Part shown: piece after piece, positions 6,481 through 13,233 of the stretch | How positions within the stretch are numbered: the first letter of the stretch is position 1 | Layout of the letters: every line of letters starts with the position of its first letter | IMG/VR virus record: IMGVR_UViG_3300025121_000002 | Span: 64,001 to 85,057 of that record | Strand: one strand, 5' to 3' | DNA: 21,057 nt | DNA from: a virus | Position numbers and translations under genes: made by a program | Notes under the pieces: model-generated | What the model saw: only the letters and a program-made list of their open reading frames with translations | Databases searched by the model: none | What the model was told of the DNA's origin: nothing

Positions 6481-6927
6481 ATGGAATTTATAAGAAATAT
6501 ACAAGCTAATATTATTGTTTTTTATGAAACGGTTAAAAGATTTTTCTATTATGGTTGGAAACTAAGAAAGAATGGAGATTGGGATTATAATTACTTATAT
6601 AAGATCATACATCTTAAGATTTGTAATATAGAAAAAGCTATAAAAAATGATAAACTACATAGTTGGTCTAAACGAGATTTTAGAGATCTTAAAATAGCTA
6701 AGAATTGTTTAGATAGACTAATAAACGACAGATATACAGTATATAGTAATGAAGATAGATATCTTGAAAGAAAAGTACATCCTGAATTTGGTATAGTTTA
6801 TAGTATTAAACCTGATAAACTTAAATTTTATAAAAAATCTTTAGAAAAAGAACAATATCTACGTAATCAAGATATGGATATGTTTTGTAAGATACTAAAA
6901 GAAAGAAGTACCCGATGGTGGATATAA
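6481..6927 (+). CDS. Conserved phage protein ending in RWWI, unknown function
   Basis: 148 residues from the ATG at 6481, which has AAAGGAG upstream; an earlier in-frame GTG at 6445 inside the endolysin gene lacks such a site. The protein is basic and helical. Aromatic LRKNGDWDYNYLYKIIHLKI (28-47) and the terminal STRWWI recall a phage family with the layout WDYDYLY...RRWW that often sits near lysis or structural genes. No catalytic motif or membrane helix is clear, although residues 3-18 are moderately hydrophobic. Confidence 0.75.
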   Translation: MEFIRNIQANIIVFYETVKRFFYYGWKLRKNGDWDYNYLYKIIHLKICNIEKAIKNDKLHSWSKRDFRDLKIAKNCLDRLINDRYTVYSNEDRYLERKVHPEFGIVYSIKPDKLKFYKKSLEKEQYLRNQDMDMFCKILKERSTRWWI

Positions 6928-6931
6928 TACT

Positions 6932-7435
6932 ATGTTAAAGTATATAGTAAACAAAGATACTATAAATCTATGTAAACAGTTTGCTTTAGATTCAGTAGAA
7001 AGTAGCTTAGATGAATATTCAAAACGCAATCAATCAAACAAAGAATTAATCATTCAACAAATATTTGAAGGTAAGGTAGCAGAATTTGCTGTGTATCAAT
7101 ATTACAAAGATAGACAACTTGATTGTACTTTACCTGATATATCAATTTATACCAAAAGAAAAAAGTCATTCTCATCAGATTTACAAGTAGGTATGTATCA
7201 TATACATGTTAAATCACAAAATTTAAGTTCACAAAGAAGATATGGTAAGTCTTGGTTATTTCAAGCTAAAGATCCTTTGTTTAAAAAAGCTACAGAATAC
7301 GATATATGTGTGTTCTGTACTGTTGATGAAAACGTTGTAACTATTGAATTAAAGGATCAATTTGTTAATCTTACATTTTCAGAACCTAAATTAGATAAAT
7401 TAAAAGGAAATAAAAAAGCTTTTTATCTTGACTAA
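6932..7435 (+). CDS. PD-(D/E)XK-like nuclease family protein
   Basis: 167 residues. Residues 44-58 (IFEGKVAEFAVYQYY) form the N-terminal helix with Glu51. PDI (68-70), SFSSDLQVG (79-87; Asp83) and IHVKSQ (91-96) fit strands 2 and 3 of a restriction-endonuclease-like fold, with Lys94 in the E-x-K position. The usual acidic residue is His92, so the site is non-canonical. The end EPKLDKLKGNKKAFYLD is strongly conserved-looking and recalled from other phages. It could be a DNA nuclease, for example for host DNA breakdown. It is the last gene before promoter P4, whose -35 box overlaps its stop codon. Confidence 0.65.
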   Translation: MLKYIVNKDTINLCKQFALDSVESSLDEYSKRNQSNKELIIQQIFEGKVAEFAVYQYYKDRQLDCTLPDISIYTKRKKSFSSDLQVGMYHIHVKSQNLSSQRRYGKSWLFQAKDPLFKKATEYDICVFCTVDENVVTIELKDQFVNLTFSEPKLDKLKGNKKAFYLD

Positions 7436-7456
7436 AATTTAAAATTAGTTTATACT
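7428..7456 (+). promoter_or_regulatory. Sigma-70-type promoter P4
   Basis: TTGACT (7428-7433), 17 bp, TATACT (7451-7456). As with P3, the -35 box is built over the stop codon of the upstream gene. The start near 7463 yields a leader of about 95 nt. Confidence 0.78.
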
Positions 7457-7475
7457 TTATAAATAACGACGATGC

Positions 7476-7541
7476 TCAGGTAGCTCCTGACTGATCTATG
7501 GGATAACGGTTAGCCATAGTAAGAATAACAAAAATCCGTTA
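7476..7541 (+). ncRNA. Structured 5' leader with possible H-type pseudoknot
   Basis: Hairpin 1 pairs TCAGG (7476-7480) with CCTGA (7486-7490). Hairpin 2 pairs CTATGG (7496-7501) with CCATAG (7514-7519). Its loop holds TAACGG (7504-7509), which is perfectly complementary to CCGTTA (7536-7541) downstream, giving H-type pseudoknot geometry. The second arm ends 5 nt before the AAAGG ribosome site of the gene at 7558, so folding could gate ribosome access. No known riboswitch class was recognised. Confidence 0.5.
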
Positions 7542-7557
7542 CAATTAAAGGATATAT

Positions 7558-7683
7558 ATGTTTTTAATTATTTTTTGGTTAGGAGCAGCTACTACAGTTA
7601 CAGCTATTGGAATTGATAGTGATTGGAAGTTTGAGTTAAATGGTATAAAATTATATAAAGAAGAAAGAGCAATAAAGGAGTAA
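7558..7683 (+). CDS. 41-residue protein with hydrophobic N-terminus
   Basis: ATG preceded by AAAGGAT. Residues 1-18 (start MFLIIFWLGAATTVTAIG) form one short membrane or signal-like segment, followed by a charged tail ending KEERAIKE. It is the first gene of the P4 operon, just after the structured leader. Codon pattern, ribosome site and 4-bp gap to the next gene support it. It could be a leader-type or membrane micropeptide; function unknown. Confidence 0.65.
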   Translation: MFLIIFWLGAATTVTAIGIDSDWKFELNGIKLYKEERAIKE

Positions 7684-7687
7684 TTTT

Positions 7688-7900
7688 ATGAAAAAAGCGA
7701 TTTTAATTAGTGATAATACATCGATAAATAGAGTTAAAAAAATTTTTAAAAATATAAAGAACATTACAAATGATATTGATACGTTGCGTGGTGAAAAATA
7801 TGATGAAATTATAATCGTTGATGGTACAAATATAAAAAATTTTGAATATATTATGGACACATTAAAATCTATTTCTGATAAAATAACATTTTATATATAG
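7688..7900 (+). CDS. Unknown small alpha/beta protein
   Basis: 70 residues with AAGGAG upstream. It alternates predicted strands and helices: AILISDN (4-10), a lysine-rich helix KKIFKNIKNI, then the strand DEIIIVDG (39-46), a helix, and a terminal strand ITFYI. This resembles a small Rossmann-like or receiver-like half-domain, with acidic residues at strand ends, but it is too short for assignment. Confidence 0.68.
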   Translation: MKKAILISDNTSINRVKKIFKNIKNITNDIDTLRGEKYDEIIIVDGTNIKNFEYIMDTLKSISDKITFYI

Positions 7901-7908
7901 AGGAATAT

Positions 7909-8268
7909 ATGATACTATACGATGTAGTCAAAAAAGAACTAATAAAATTTAAAGCTGTTACTGATGATAATGGTAATGAAATCTTTGTAGAAAACATATT
8001 CGAACAAGATGGAACACTATACTCAAATAAAGAACAAGCAATAAAAGAACTAACTAGAATTACTGAAGAACATGAAAAAAACTTAAAAGATACTGGTGAT
8101 TGGTACTTATTACTTAATCCTCAACAGCTTCAACAAGGTTATCACTATACATACGATACAGGTAATGAAGTAATTGAATTCTTTATTCTTGAAAGAGAAA
8201 TAGATATAAAACTTTGTTCCTGTCCCCGTCCTTCTGATGATAATGATGGTATGATACAATTTGATTAA
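7909..8268 (+). CDS. Unknown 119-residue protein
   Basis: Acidic protein with GAGG upstream. Two halves: a beta-rich N-terminus with DDNGNEIFVE (19-28), then a helix rich in Glu/Lys (43-64) and a WYLLLNPQQLQQGYHY segment (67-82). The C-terminus contains Cys-Ser-Cys-Pro (LCSCPRPSDDND), similar in style to the C-x-C ends of the proteins at 11117 and 15927. Function unknown. Confidence 0.72.
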   Translation: MILYDVVKKELIKFKAVTDDNGNEIFVENIFEQDGTLYSNKEQAIKELTRITEEHEKNLKDTGDWYLLLNPQQLQQGYHYTYDTGNEVIEFFILEREIDIKLCSCPRPSDDNDGMIQFD

Positions 8269-8277
8269 TGGAGATAT

Positions 8278-8415
8278 ATGACGAAGATTTTAAACCTTCT
8301 TAAACAAAGAATAGAAGTACATTTAAGTGGTTTTAACGTAAGAGAGAAAGATATACCAGAGTTAACGAAACTTATATTAGAAGAAATAGAAGATTTACTG
8401 AAGGATAAGAAATGA
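8278..8415 (+). CDS. 45-residue helical protein upstream of rtcB
   Basis: ATG with GGAG 5 nt upstream. It is highly charged and helical (start MTKILNLLKQRIEVHLSG, end LILEEIEDLLKDKK). The stop overlaps the rtcB start in an ATGA tetranucleotide, so rtcB translation is coupled to it. It could simply be a translational coupling peptide or a small partner of RtcB. No homology recognised. Confidence 0.6.
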   Translation: MTKILNLLKQRIEVHLSGFNVREKDIPELTKLILEEIEDLLKDKK

Positions 8416-9590
8416 AATATATAGACACTGAAAATGTTATAATTAAAAGTTGGTGTAATGAACCTGAAGAAAGTACTATAGAACAAGCTAAAAATCTAGC
8501 AAATCTTCCTTTTGTATTTAGACAAGTTTGTTTAATGCCAGACACACATATGGGTCATGGTATGCCTATTGGTGGAGTTTTAGCTACTAAAGGTGTTGTA
8601 ATTCCAAACGCTGTTGGTGTTGATATTGGGTGTGGAATGTATTGTGTTAAAACCTCATTAAAAGTAAACGAAATAGATACTGAAACTATAAAAAAAATAA
8701 TGACTATAATTAGAAAAAAAGTACCTGTAGGATTTGCTCACCACCAAAAAGAACAGCCATTACAATATATACCAAAAATTGACAATAATTTATTTTTTAC
8801 TCATGAGTTATATATTATAAATAATGAATTTTCATCGGCTATGAAACAAGTTGGTACATTAGGTGGTGGTAATCATTTTATTGAAATTCAAAAAGGATCT
8901 GATGGTTATGTATATTTTATGATACATACAGGAAGTAGAAATTTAGGTAAAAAAGTATGTGATTATTATAATAAAATAGCTAGAGATATAAATGATAAAT
9001 GGTTTTCTAAAGTACCTAAAGAATGGGATTTAGCGTTTTTACCATTGGATACAAGAGAAGCTAAACTATATATAAACGAAATGACATTTTGTTTAGAGTT
9101 TGCGTTTTTAAATAGAAAACTTATTGCCGAAAGAATAAAAGAATCGTTTTTAGATGTTATTTCTTGCTCTTTTACTGATGAAATTAATATACATCATAAT
9201 TATGCAGCTATTGAACATCATTTTGATTCTAATGTTGTTGTACATAGAAAAGGAGCTACATCGGCTAGAGATGGTGAATTAGGATTAATACCAGGATCAC
9301 AAGGAACATCTTCTTATATAGTTAGAGGAAAAGGAAACGTAGAATCGTTCATGAGTTGTTCACATGGTGCTGGTAGAAAACTTAGTAGAACAAAAGCTAG
9401 AAATGAATTAAATTTAGAAAATGAACAAAAGATTTTAAACGATAAAGGTATTATACATTCAATAAGAAATCAAGAAGATTTAGATGAAGCTAGTAATGCA
9501 TATAAAGATATTGATATAGTAATGGAAGAACAAAAAGATTTGGTTGATATTTTAATAAAACTAGAACCTATGGGTGTAATCAAAGGATAA
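8412..9590 (+). CDS. rtcB: RNA-splicing ligase RtcB
   Basis: 392 residues, near the size of E. coli RtcB. It joins RNA ends with 2',3'-cyclic phosphate or 3'-phosphate to 5'-OH ends, using GTP and manganese. Conserved blocks are present: MPDTHMGHGMPIGG (42-55), GVDIGCGM (69-76; metal ligands Asp71 and Cys74), GGGNHFIE (151-158; His155), HTGSRNLG (172-179; His172), HHNYA (261-265), HRKGATSA (278-285), PGSQGTSSYIV (294-304) and SCSHGAGRKLSR (315-326), with His318 as the expected guanylated residue. Every expected metal and nucleotide residue seems intact, so an active enzyme is predicted. It may repair tRNA or other RNA cut by host nucleases during infection. No archease gene is visible. Confidence 0.96.
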   Translation: MKYIDTENVIIKSWCNEPEESTIEQAKNLANLPFVFRQVCLMPDTHMGHGMPIGGVLATKGVVIPNAVGVDIGCGMYCVKTSLKVNEIDTETIKKIMTIIRKKVPVGFAHHQKEQPLQYIPKIDNNLFFTHELYIINNEFSSAMKQVGTLGGGNHFIEIQKGSDGYVYFMIHTGSRNLGKKVCDYYNKIARDINDKWFSKVPKEWDLAFLPLDTREAKLYINEMTFCLEFAFLNRKLIAERIKESFLDVISCSFTDEINIHHNYAAIEHHFDSNVVVHRKGATSARDGELGLIPGSQGTSSYIVRGKGNVESFMSCSHGAGRKLSRTKARNELNLENEQKILNDKGIIHSIRNQEDLDEASNAYKDIDIVMEEQKDLVDILIKLEPMGVIKG

Positions 9591-9593
9591 AAA

Positions 9594-9788
9594 ATGAAAC
9601 AACAAGTAACACAAAATTCTAATGGTATTGGATTTATAGGACTACTAACTATTGTATTTATTACGCTAAAACTATGTGGAGTCATAGCTTGGAGTTGGTG
9701 GTGGGTATTAAGTCCTATATTGTTATCAACAGGAATAGCTATTATTATACTTATTGTAATGTTCTTAATATTAATGTTAGCTAAATAA
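9594..9788 (+). CDS. Transmembrane Fragile-X-F-type small membrane protein
   Basis: 64 residues with two membrane helices: 13-30 (GFIGLLTIVFITLKLCGV) and 42-61 (ILLSTGIAIIILIVMFLILM). The helix/turn pair IAWSWWWVLSP (31-41) is characteristic of the small Fragile-X-F (Tmemb_185A-related) proteins frequent in phages. Function unknown; it lies in the inner membrane by prediction. It starts 3 bp after rtcB with a weak AAGGAT site overlapping the rtcB end, so it is co-translated. Confidence 0.78.
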   Translation: MKQQVTQNSNGIGFIGLLTIVFITLKLCGVIAWSWWWVLSPILLSTGIAIIILIVMFLILMLAK

Positions 9789-9798
9789 GGAATATACT

Positions 9799-10131
9799 AT
9801 GAATGAAAAGAAAGAAATTAAAATAGAAGATTTAAGAATAGGTCAAGAAGTTTGGTATCTTGATATAATATATAAAGTTATGGGGTTGTATGGAAGAACT
9901 AACTCTATAACTATTTCAAATGGTTGTAATACATATTATGTTAAACCTTATGTGTTATCTTTAACTCCACCAAAGAAGAAGATAAAGAAAACTAAAACTT
10001 TATGGTTTAACATATATCCAGAGGATATAATATGTTTACATTCATCACAAGAATTCGCTAAAAGCGTTTCAAGTAATTGCTTAATAGCGACAATATCACA
10101 AACAATTGAATGGGAAGAAGATGAAAAATAA
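9799..10131 (+). CDS. Unknown 110-residue beta-rich protein
   Basis: TAAGGAAT precedes the ATG. Residues 8-60 read as a small beta barrel (DLRIGQEVWYLDIIYKVMGL, then NSITISNGCNTYYVK). A lysine cluster PPKKKIKKTKTLW (about 57-69) and a second beta/alpha part follow. The IGQEVWYL opening is reminiscent of small SH3-like phage proteins, but that is weak. The last 11 bp overlap the next gene. Confidence 0.7.
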   Translation: MNEKKEIKIEDLRIGQEVWYLDIIYKVMGLYGRTNSITISNGCNTYYVKPYVLSLTPPKKKIKKTKTLWFNIYPEDIICLHSSQEFAKSVSSNCLIATISQTIEWEEDEK

Positions 10132-10348
10132 AGAAAAGTTTAACTGTGATAAATGTAAGAAAGCTACACAAGAACTATATGTATTAAATAATAACAATAG
10201 TTTAGTTGCTACTACCGATCCAAGAGATACTTGGATCTGCTACAAATGTGGAGCTGAACATATTAAAGACTTTGAGAAAAGCGTAGGAGCTGCTAGATGC
10301 TTTCTAGAAGCCTTAGGTTACATTCAAAGAGAAGATCAAGAAGAATAA
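10121..10348 (+). CDS. Zinc-ribbon protein
   Basis: 75 residues from the ATG at 10121, chosen because GGAAGAAG lies directly upstream inside the previous gene; an in-frame TTG at 10106 lacks a site. Cys9-x2-Cys12 and Cys40-x2-Cys43 (CDKC and CYKC) make a zinc ribbon with a 27-residue insert. A helical, acidic C-terminus ends in REDQEE. A nucleic-acid or RNA-polymerase contact role is typical of such phage ribbons but not shown. Confidence 0.75.
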   Translation: MKNKEKFNCDKCKKATQELYVLNNNNSLVATTDPRDTWICYKCGAEHIKDFEKSVGAARCFLEALGYIQREDQEE

Positions 10349-10375
10349 TAACATATTAACTAAGAACGCTGAATA

Positions 10376-10406
10376 AGCCTATTTCTGTGATCCTAGGAGC
10401 CTATTT
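10376..10406 (+). repeat. 9-bp direct repeat flanking the start of the GNAT gene
   Basis: AGCCTATTT occurs at 10376-10384 and again at 10398-10406. The second copy runs into the TTG start codon. Between them is CCTAGG with the AGGAG ribosome site (10395-10399). The spacing of 22 bp (two helical turns) would suit a protein-binding site or an autoregulatory RNA target. Confidence 0.35.
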
Positions 10407-10873
10407 TGAAAATATATCGATATAGCCTAAAAAAGATACCTCGTTCAATACTTGCTGAATTGATTATGATGGATGATCAATTTGAATATGCTAGATGGGA
10501 TATAGATACATGGCATAGCTTAGGTATGGATTTTTATTTAAATCAAGATAAATACGATTTATTTTTAATAGAGAATTGGTATGGTTTTGTTATTGGTTAT
10601 GCTTTCTTTAGAAAAGATCCAGAAAGCTATCATCTCATGAAAATGGCTATCGTATCCAAAGATCAGTCTAAAGGGTTAGGAACTAAGCTTTTTGAGTATG
10701 TTAAAAACTATTACAAAGGAAAGCATGAAACTTATAATATAACATTGGAAGTGAAAGAAGACAATGTCAAGGGTATTGGTTTATATAAAAAGACAGGATT
10801 TGAAGAATTGCAAAAACTTGAGAACTATTATGCTGAAAACATACATGGTATCAAAATGATACTAAAAGTTTAA
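10406..10873 (+). CDS. GNAT-family N-acetyltransferase (RimI-like)
   Basis: 155 residues with the GNAT fold. Motif A, the acetyl-CoA pyrophosphate loop, is QSKGLG (87-92). It follows a strand KMAIVSKD and is followed by a helix LFEYVKNYYK. Motif B-type LEVKEDNVKGIGLYKKTGF (114-132) is close to RimI-like acetyltransferases. The reaction is transfer of acetyl from acetyl-CoA to an amine; the substrate (protein N-terminus, lysine or small molecule) cannot be told. Start is TTG at 10406, with AGGAG 6 nt upstream; no in-frame ATG exists before residue 21. A rare start can hold expression down. Last gene before P5. Confidence 0.88.
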   Translation: MKIYRYSLKKIPRSILAELIMMDDQFEYARWDIDTWHSLGMDFYLNQDKYDLFLIENWYGFVIGYAFFRKDPESYHLMKMAIVSKDQSKGLGTKLFEYVKNYYKGKHETYNITLEVKEDNVKGIGLYKKTGFEELQKLENYYAENIHGIKMILKV

Positions 10874-10887
10874 TTTCGTAATACTCA

Positions 10888-10915
10888 ATAATTGGTTGCG
10901 TCTTTTTCCAATTAT
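10888..10915 (+). other. Inverted repeat after the GNAT gene
   Basis: ATAATTGG (10888-10895) pairs perfectly with CCAATTAT (10908-10915) around a 12-nt loop that contains five T. It lies 15 bp after the stop codon. Low GC and no following T-tract make it a poor intrinsic terminator; it may stabilise the 3' end. The remainder of 10916-11058 shows no open frame or other structure. Confidence 0.35.
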
Positions 10916-11058
10916 CTCTCCTAAGCCTCGATTCACTATCGTTCATTGTTCGGCTACTCCATCCAACGCTAAGCATCAAATAAACAGAGTTAGTCCTAAT
11001 TATGCATTGCATTAATAAAAGCTAAGTTAAAAATATTTTTTGGCTATGTAATTTACAC

Positions 11059-11087
11059 TTGACAACCTTCGGCTAATATTATATACT
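11059..11087 (+). promoter_or_regulatory. Sigma-70-type promoter P5
   Basis: A perfect -35 box TTGACA (11059-11064), 17 bp, TATACT (11082-11087). The leader to the ATG at 11117 is only about 23 nt, unlike the long leaders behind P1, P3 and P4. Confidence 0.8.
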
Positions 11088-11116
11088 AATCAATATACTA
11101 AACAAAGAGGTGCTAC

Positions 11117-11491
11117 ATGACTCTAACACAATTTGAAGAATTTATGGACTATCTAGATAAGAACGATGAAGCTATGCCTACATCTATGTTATTGAAAGAA
11201 CAAGAAATTATAAGTCTAAAAATAGATATGCTTACTCAAAACTACAATTCTTGGGCTGGACTTGTAAACATAACAAACAGTGAGATACTCTTTGTAAATA
11301 CAACAATTTACAATAACGAGATACATAACACATATGATCAGGGTAACAATATGATGTTTACACCACATAAGCAAATACCAGACAGATTCTTAGAATATCC
11401 AAACCAACAAAGACCGACTGAATATAAACATAAGTGTAGCTGTAACAGCTTAGATTTATTTCGTTTTGGTTGTCGATGTGGTGGAAAATAA
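11117..11491 (+). CDS. Unknown protein with C-terminal Cys cluster
   Basis: 124 residues, GAGG upstream. The N-terminal two thirds are acidic and helical, then Asn/Thr-rich. The C-terminus holds a compact Cys motif, HKCSCNSLDLFRFGCRCGGK (105-124), with two C-x-C pairs, likely metal-binding. First gene of the P5 operon. A GGTC/GACC mini-hairpin (11505-11516) sits between it and the next gene. Family not recognised. Confidence 0.75.
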   Translation: MTLTQFEEFMDYLDKNDEAMPTSMLLKEQEIISLKIDMLTQNYNSWAGLVNITNSEILFVNTTIYNNEIHNTYDQGNNMMFTPHKQIPDRFLEYPNQQRPTEYKHKCSCNSLDLFRFGCRCGGK

Positions 11492-11528
11492 CCGTATGTA
11501 ACAAGGTCTTACGACCAAAGGAAGATTT

Positions 11529-11729
11529 ATGTTATTAATTTTATTTATATCTACTATTAGTAATATGATTATGTTGAATGAAGTTATTGAGTTAAAGCAA
11601 GCAAATCCAATATATTACGATTGCTATTACTCAGGTCAACTTAGATACTGTGAAATATCTGAAATAATCCAAGAATCAGTTACAAACGAAGTTGATCCAA
11701 TAGAACAGCTAGAAAGGATTGTAAAATGA
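11529..11729 (+). CDS. Small protein with N-terminal membrane or signal segment
   Basis: 66 residues, AAGGAAG upstream. Residues 1-16 (MLLILFISTISNMIML) form a short hydrophobic segment without positive charge in front, so either a membrane anchor or an atypical signal. Cys32 and Cys41 (YYDCYYSGQLRYC) could form a periplasmic disulfide. The C-terminus is acidic and helical. It ends in an ATGA overlap with the next gene. Confidence 0.65.
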   Translation: MLLILFISTISNMIMLNEVIELKQANPIYYDCYYSGQLRYCEISEIIQESVTNEVDPIEQLERIVK

Positions 11730-11902
11730 AGATATATAAAATAACAATGGTGAATAGCCAAACTTTTTTATATGATAGTGATATTGATGAGATAGCTGAA
11801 GTTGCTTGGTATTTCAATACCTTAATAGCTAGAAACCATATATTCTTGAACTGTAATGGTAAGATCATTAACTTAAAGAACATTAGTCATATTGATGTAT
11901 AG
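11726..11902 (+). CDS. 58-residue unknown protein
   Basis: Starts in an ATGA overlap with the upstream stop, with AAAGGATT upstream. The translation opens MKIYKITMVNSQTFLYDSD. A helix (IDEIAEVAWYFNTLI) and a strand pair (HIFLNCNGKIINLKNI) suggest a compact alpha/beta protein. No motif recognised. Confidence 0.65.
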   Translation: MKIYKITMVNSQTFLYDSDIDEIAEVAWYFNTLIARNHIFLNCNGKIINLKNISHIDV

Positions 11903-11948
11903 GATTTCGTTTCTATTATATTTAAAGATGACTGTGAAGGATTAAAAA

Positions 11949-12182
11949 ATGAGAAAGTATAAATTCTTAGATAAGTTATGGAATAGAAAGACTAGAAATT
12001 ATCATCTAATAGTACAAATCCCTGGATATTGTTATGGAAACAAGGAAGAAGATGTATTATATTTTTACTATACAGTACCATTCAAAGGTAATGGTAGAAT
12101 GATTGGTCGAACTCAGATACAATGGTCAGAATTAGAAATAGATACACTTTTTAAAAAAGTACCCAAATTTCCTTGGGAGTAA
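11949..12182 (+). CDS. 77-residue unknown beta-rich protein
   Basis: GAAGGATT lies 5 nt upstream of the ATG. The N-terminus is basic (MRKYKFLDKLWNRKTRNY). Central strands YHLIVQIPGYCYG and VLYFYYTVPF and a charged C-terminal half with WSELEIDTLFKKV follow. Composition suggests a small soluble nucleic-acid-binding type, but no family is recognised. Confidence 0.68.
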   Translation: MRKYKFLDKLWNRKTRNYHLIVQIPGYCYGNKEEDVLYFYYTVPFKGNGRMIGRTQIQWSELEIDTLFKKVPKFPWE

Positions 12183-12214
12183 TTAGTTTATTAATAATTT
12201 AACTTGGAGCTAAC

Positions 12215-12412
12215 ATGAAATTGAAAAGAACTGTTTACAAATCGAAAAACAAAGAAGCTTACTATGTTCTTAGTACTCTTAATGATGTTATAGTTGAAAG
12301 AGTCGACTTTGATACTTTGGAGAAAGTCATAACATATCTTGATGAAACCGAAAAACAGTTAAAAAATGAAGGATACTCGCTAGAGAGAGAAAACGATAAT
12401 ATGATGCAATGA
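12215..12412 (+). CDS. 65-residue unknown protein
   Basis: GGAG is 6 nt upstream of the ATG. A strand-rich basic N-terminus (start MKLKRTVYKSKNKEAYYVL) is followed by a long charged helix (DFDTLEKVITYLDETEKQLK). The pattern is a two-strand/one-helix mini-domain. Function unknown. Confidence 0.66.
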   Translation: MKLKRTVYKSKNKEAYYVLSTLNDVIVERVDFDTLEKVITYLDETEKQLKNEGYSLERENDNMMQ

Positions 12413-12415
12413 ATA

Positions 12416-12429
12416 AAGGAGAAATCCTT
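12416..12429 (+). promoter_or_regulatory. GNRA-capped hairpin with buried ribosome-site sequence
   Basis: AAGGA (12416-12420), GAAA tetraloop, TCCTT (12425-12429). The GAAA loop is a stable GNRA tetraloop and the 5' arm carries AAGGAG with no start codon at the right distance. It could act as a decoy or cap between genes; the true site for the next gene is AGGAG at 12463-12467. Confidence 0.35.
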
Positions 12430-12473
12430 AACGATGTTCATTCACGAAGTTCATGAGTGATCAGGAGTGATAT

Positions 12474-12719
12474 ATGAAATTTTATGCTATAAAAGATATT
12501 GGTGATAATTTTTTAGCTAAAGAGTATTGTGAAGGATGTAAGTATTCAACAATGACACAAGAAGGTGCTTGTTTATATGAAACATCACACCAACTACATA
12601 CGATACTAAACAACGAAAATATGATGTTACTAATTTTTGAATCTAAAGAAAAAGCAGATAAATACATTAAAGATACTGGATACATTTGTTATCATTCAAT
12701 TTGTTTAGATGATATTTAG
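12474..12719 (+). CDS. 81-residue Cys-containing unknown protein
   Basis: AGGAGTGAT precedes the ATG. It has Cys residues in CEGC (19-22) plus single Cys later (33, 72, 77), which might bind a metal. A strand MMLLIFESKEKADKYIKDTG (50-69) forms the alpha/beta end. It is the last gene before the 1.3-kb non-coding region. No homology recognised. Confidence 0.68.
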   Translation: MKFYAIKDIGDNFLAKEYCEGCKYSTMTQEGACLYETSHQLHTILNNENMMLLIFESKEKADKYIKDTGYICYHSICLDDI

Positions 12720-12833
12720 TTTATGATGCATTGCTTTAATAATATAGAGGTAAAATTTTTACAGAAGTCTAGATCTACATTTACTCATCCCATTTCACAC
12801 ATACCCTCCCCTTAGTCTAACCATACCATACTT

Positions 12834-12888
12834 ATTGCAAGATCTATACCAATACATATTCTTTGTTTATTGGTATGAGTATTGCAAT
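12834..12888. repeat. Long interrupted inverted repeat
   Basis: ATTGCAA (12834-12840) pairs with TTGCAAT (12882-12888). ATACCAATA (12846-12854) pairs with TATTGGTAT (12868-12876). Together that is 16 perfect pairs with a 13-nt loop and an internal bulge. It could be an RNA hairpin or a cruciform or protein site. Confidence 0.6.
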
Positions 12889-12978
12889 TGCATATAGTAT
12901 GCCAAACCAATATCACAACTAAGTGTTTTAGTAATGGTACACACTTATATTAACTGGGTACTTATACTAAGTTAAGCT

Positions 12979-13029
12979 GTTATATACAACACCATAGTGA
13001 TATCGATAGATGTTATATAAAACATCATA
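12979..13029. repeat. 18-bp imperfect direct repeat, iteron-like
   Basis: The segments at 12979-12996 and 13012-13029 read GTTATATA-AACA-CATA with only two differing positions and are offset by 33 bp (about three helical turns). Short ATAACA motifs continue downstream. Such spacing suits repeated binding of an initiator or regulator. Confidence 0.45.
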
Positions 13030-13164
13030 ACAATAACATCGTCTTAGTAACATTTTATTGTTAATAACATATCTGTTAATATCTATCAAAGTAATTTATG
13101 TTCATGAGTGTTAAGCCATACTAATTTTAGTATAACTTGAGATTATACGGTTATTAGTATCTTT

Positions 13165-13182
13165 CACTTCGTTCAAGAAGTG
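13165..13182. repeat. Perfect hairpin CACTTC/GAAGTG
   Basis: CACTTC (13165-13170) and GAAGTG (13177-13182) flank the loop GTTCAA. On the reverse strand it reads TTGAACGAAGTG, closely matching the sequence before the second DUF4116 gene (20906-20917). Confidence 0.5.
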
Positions 13183-13233
13183 TATTACTTATAAGAGATA
13201 TAAGATAAACTATTAGCAACTAAACTTGTATAG

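Noticed and set aside
7457-7557. tRNA gene in the P4 leader
   Set aside because: Hairpins do not form a cloverleaf and there is no TTCGA arm or acceptor stem.
10888-10915. Intrinsic terminator after the GNAT gene
   Set aside because: The stem is AT-rich and there is no T-tract after it.
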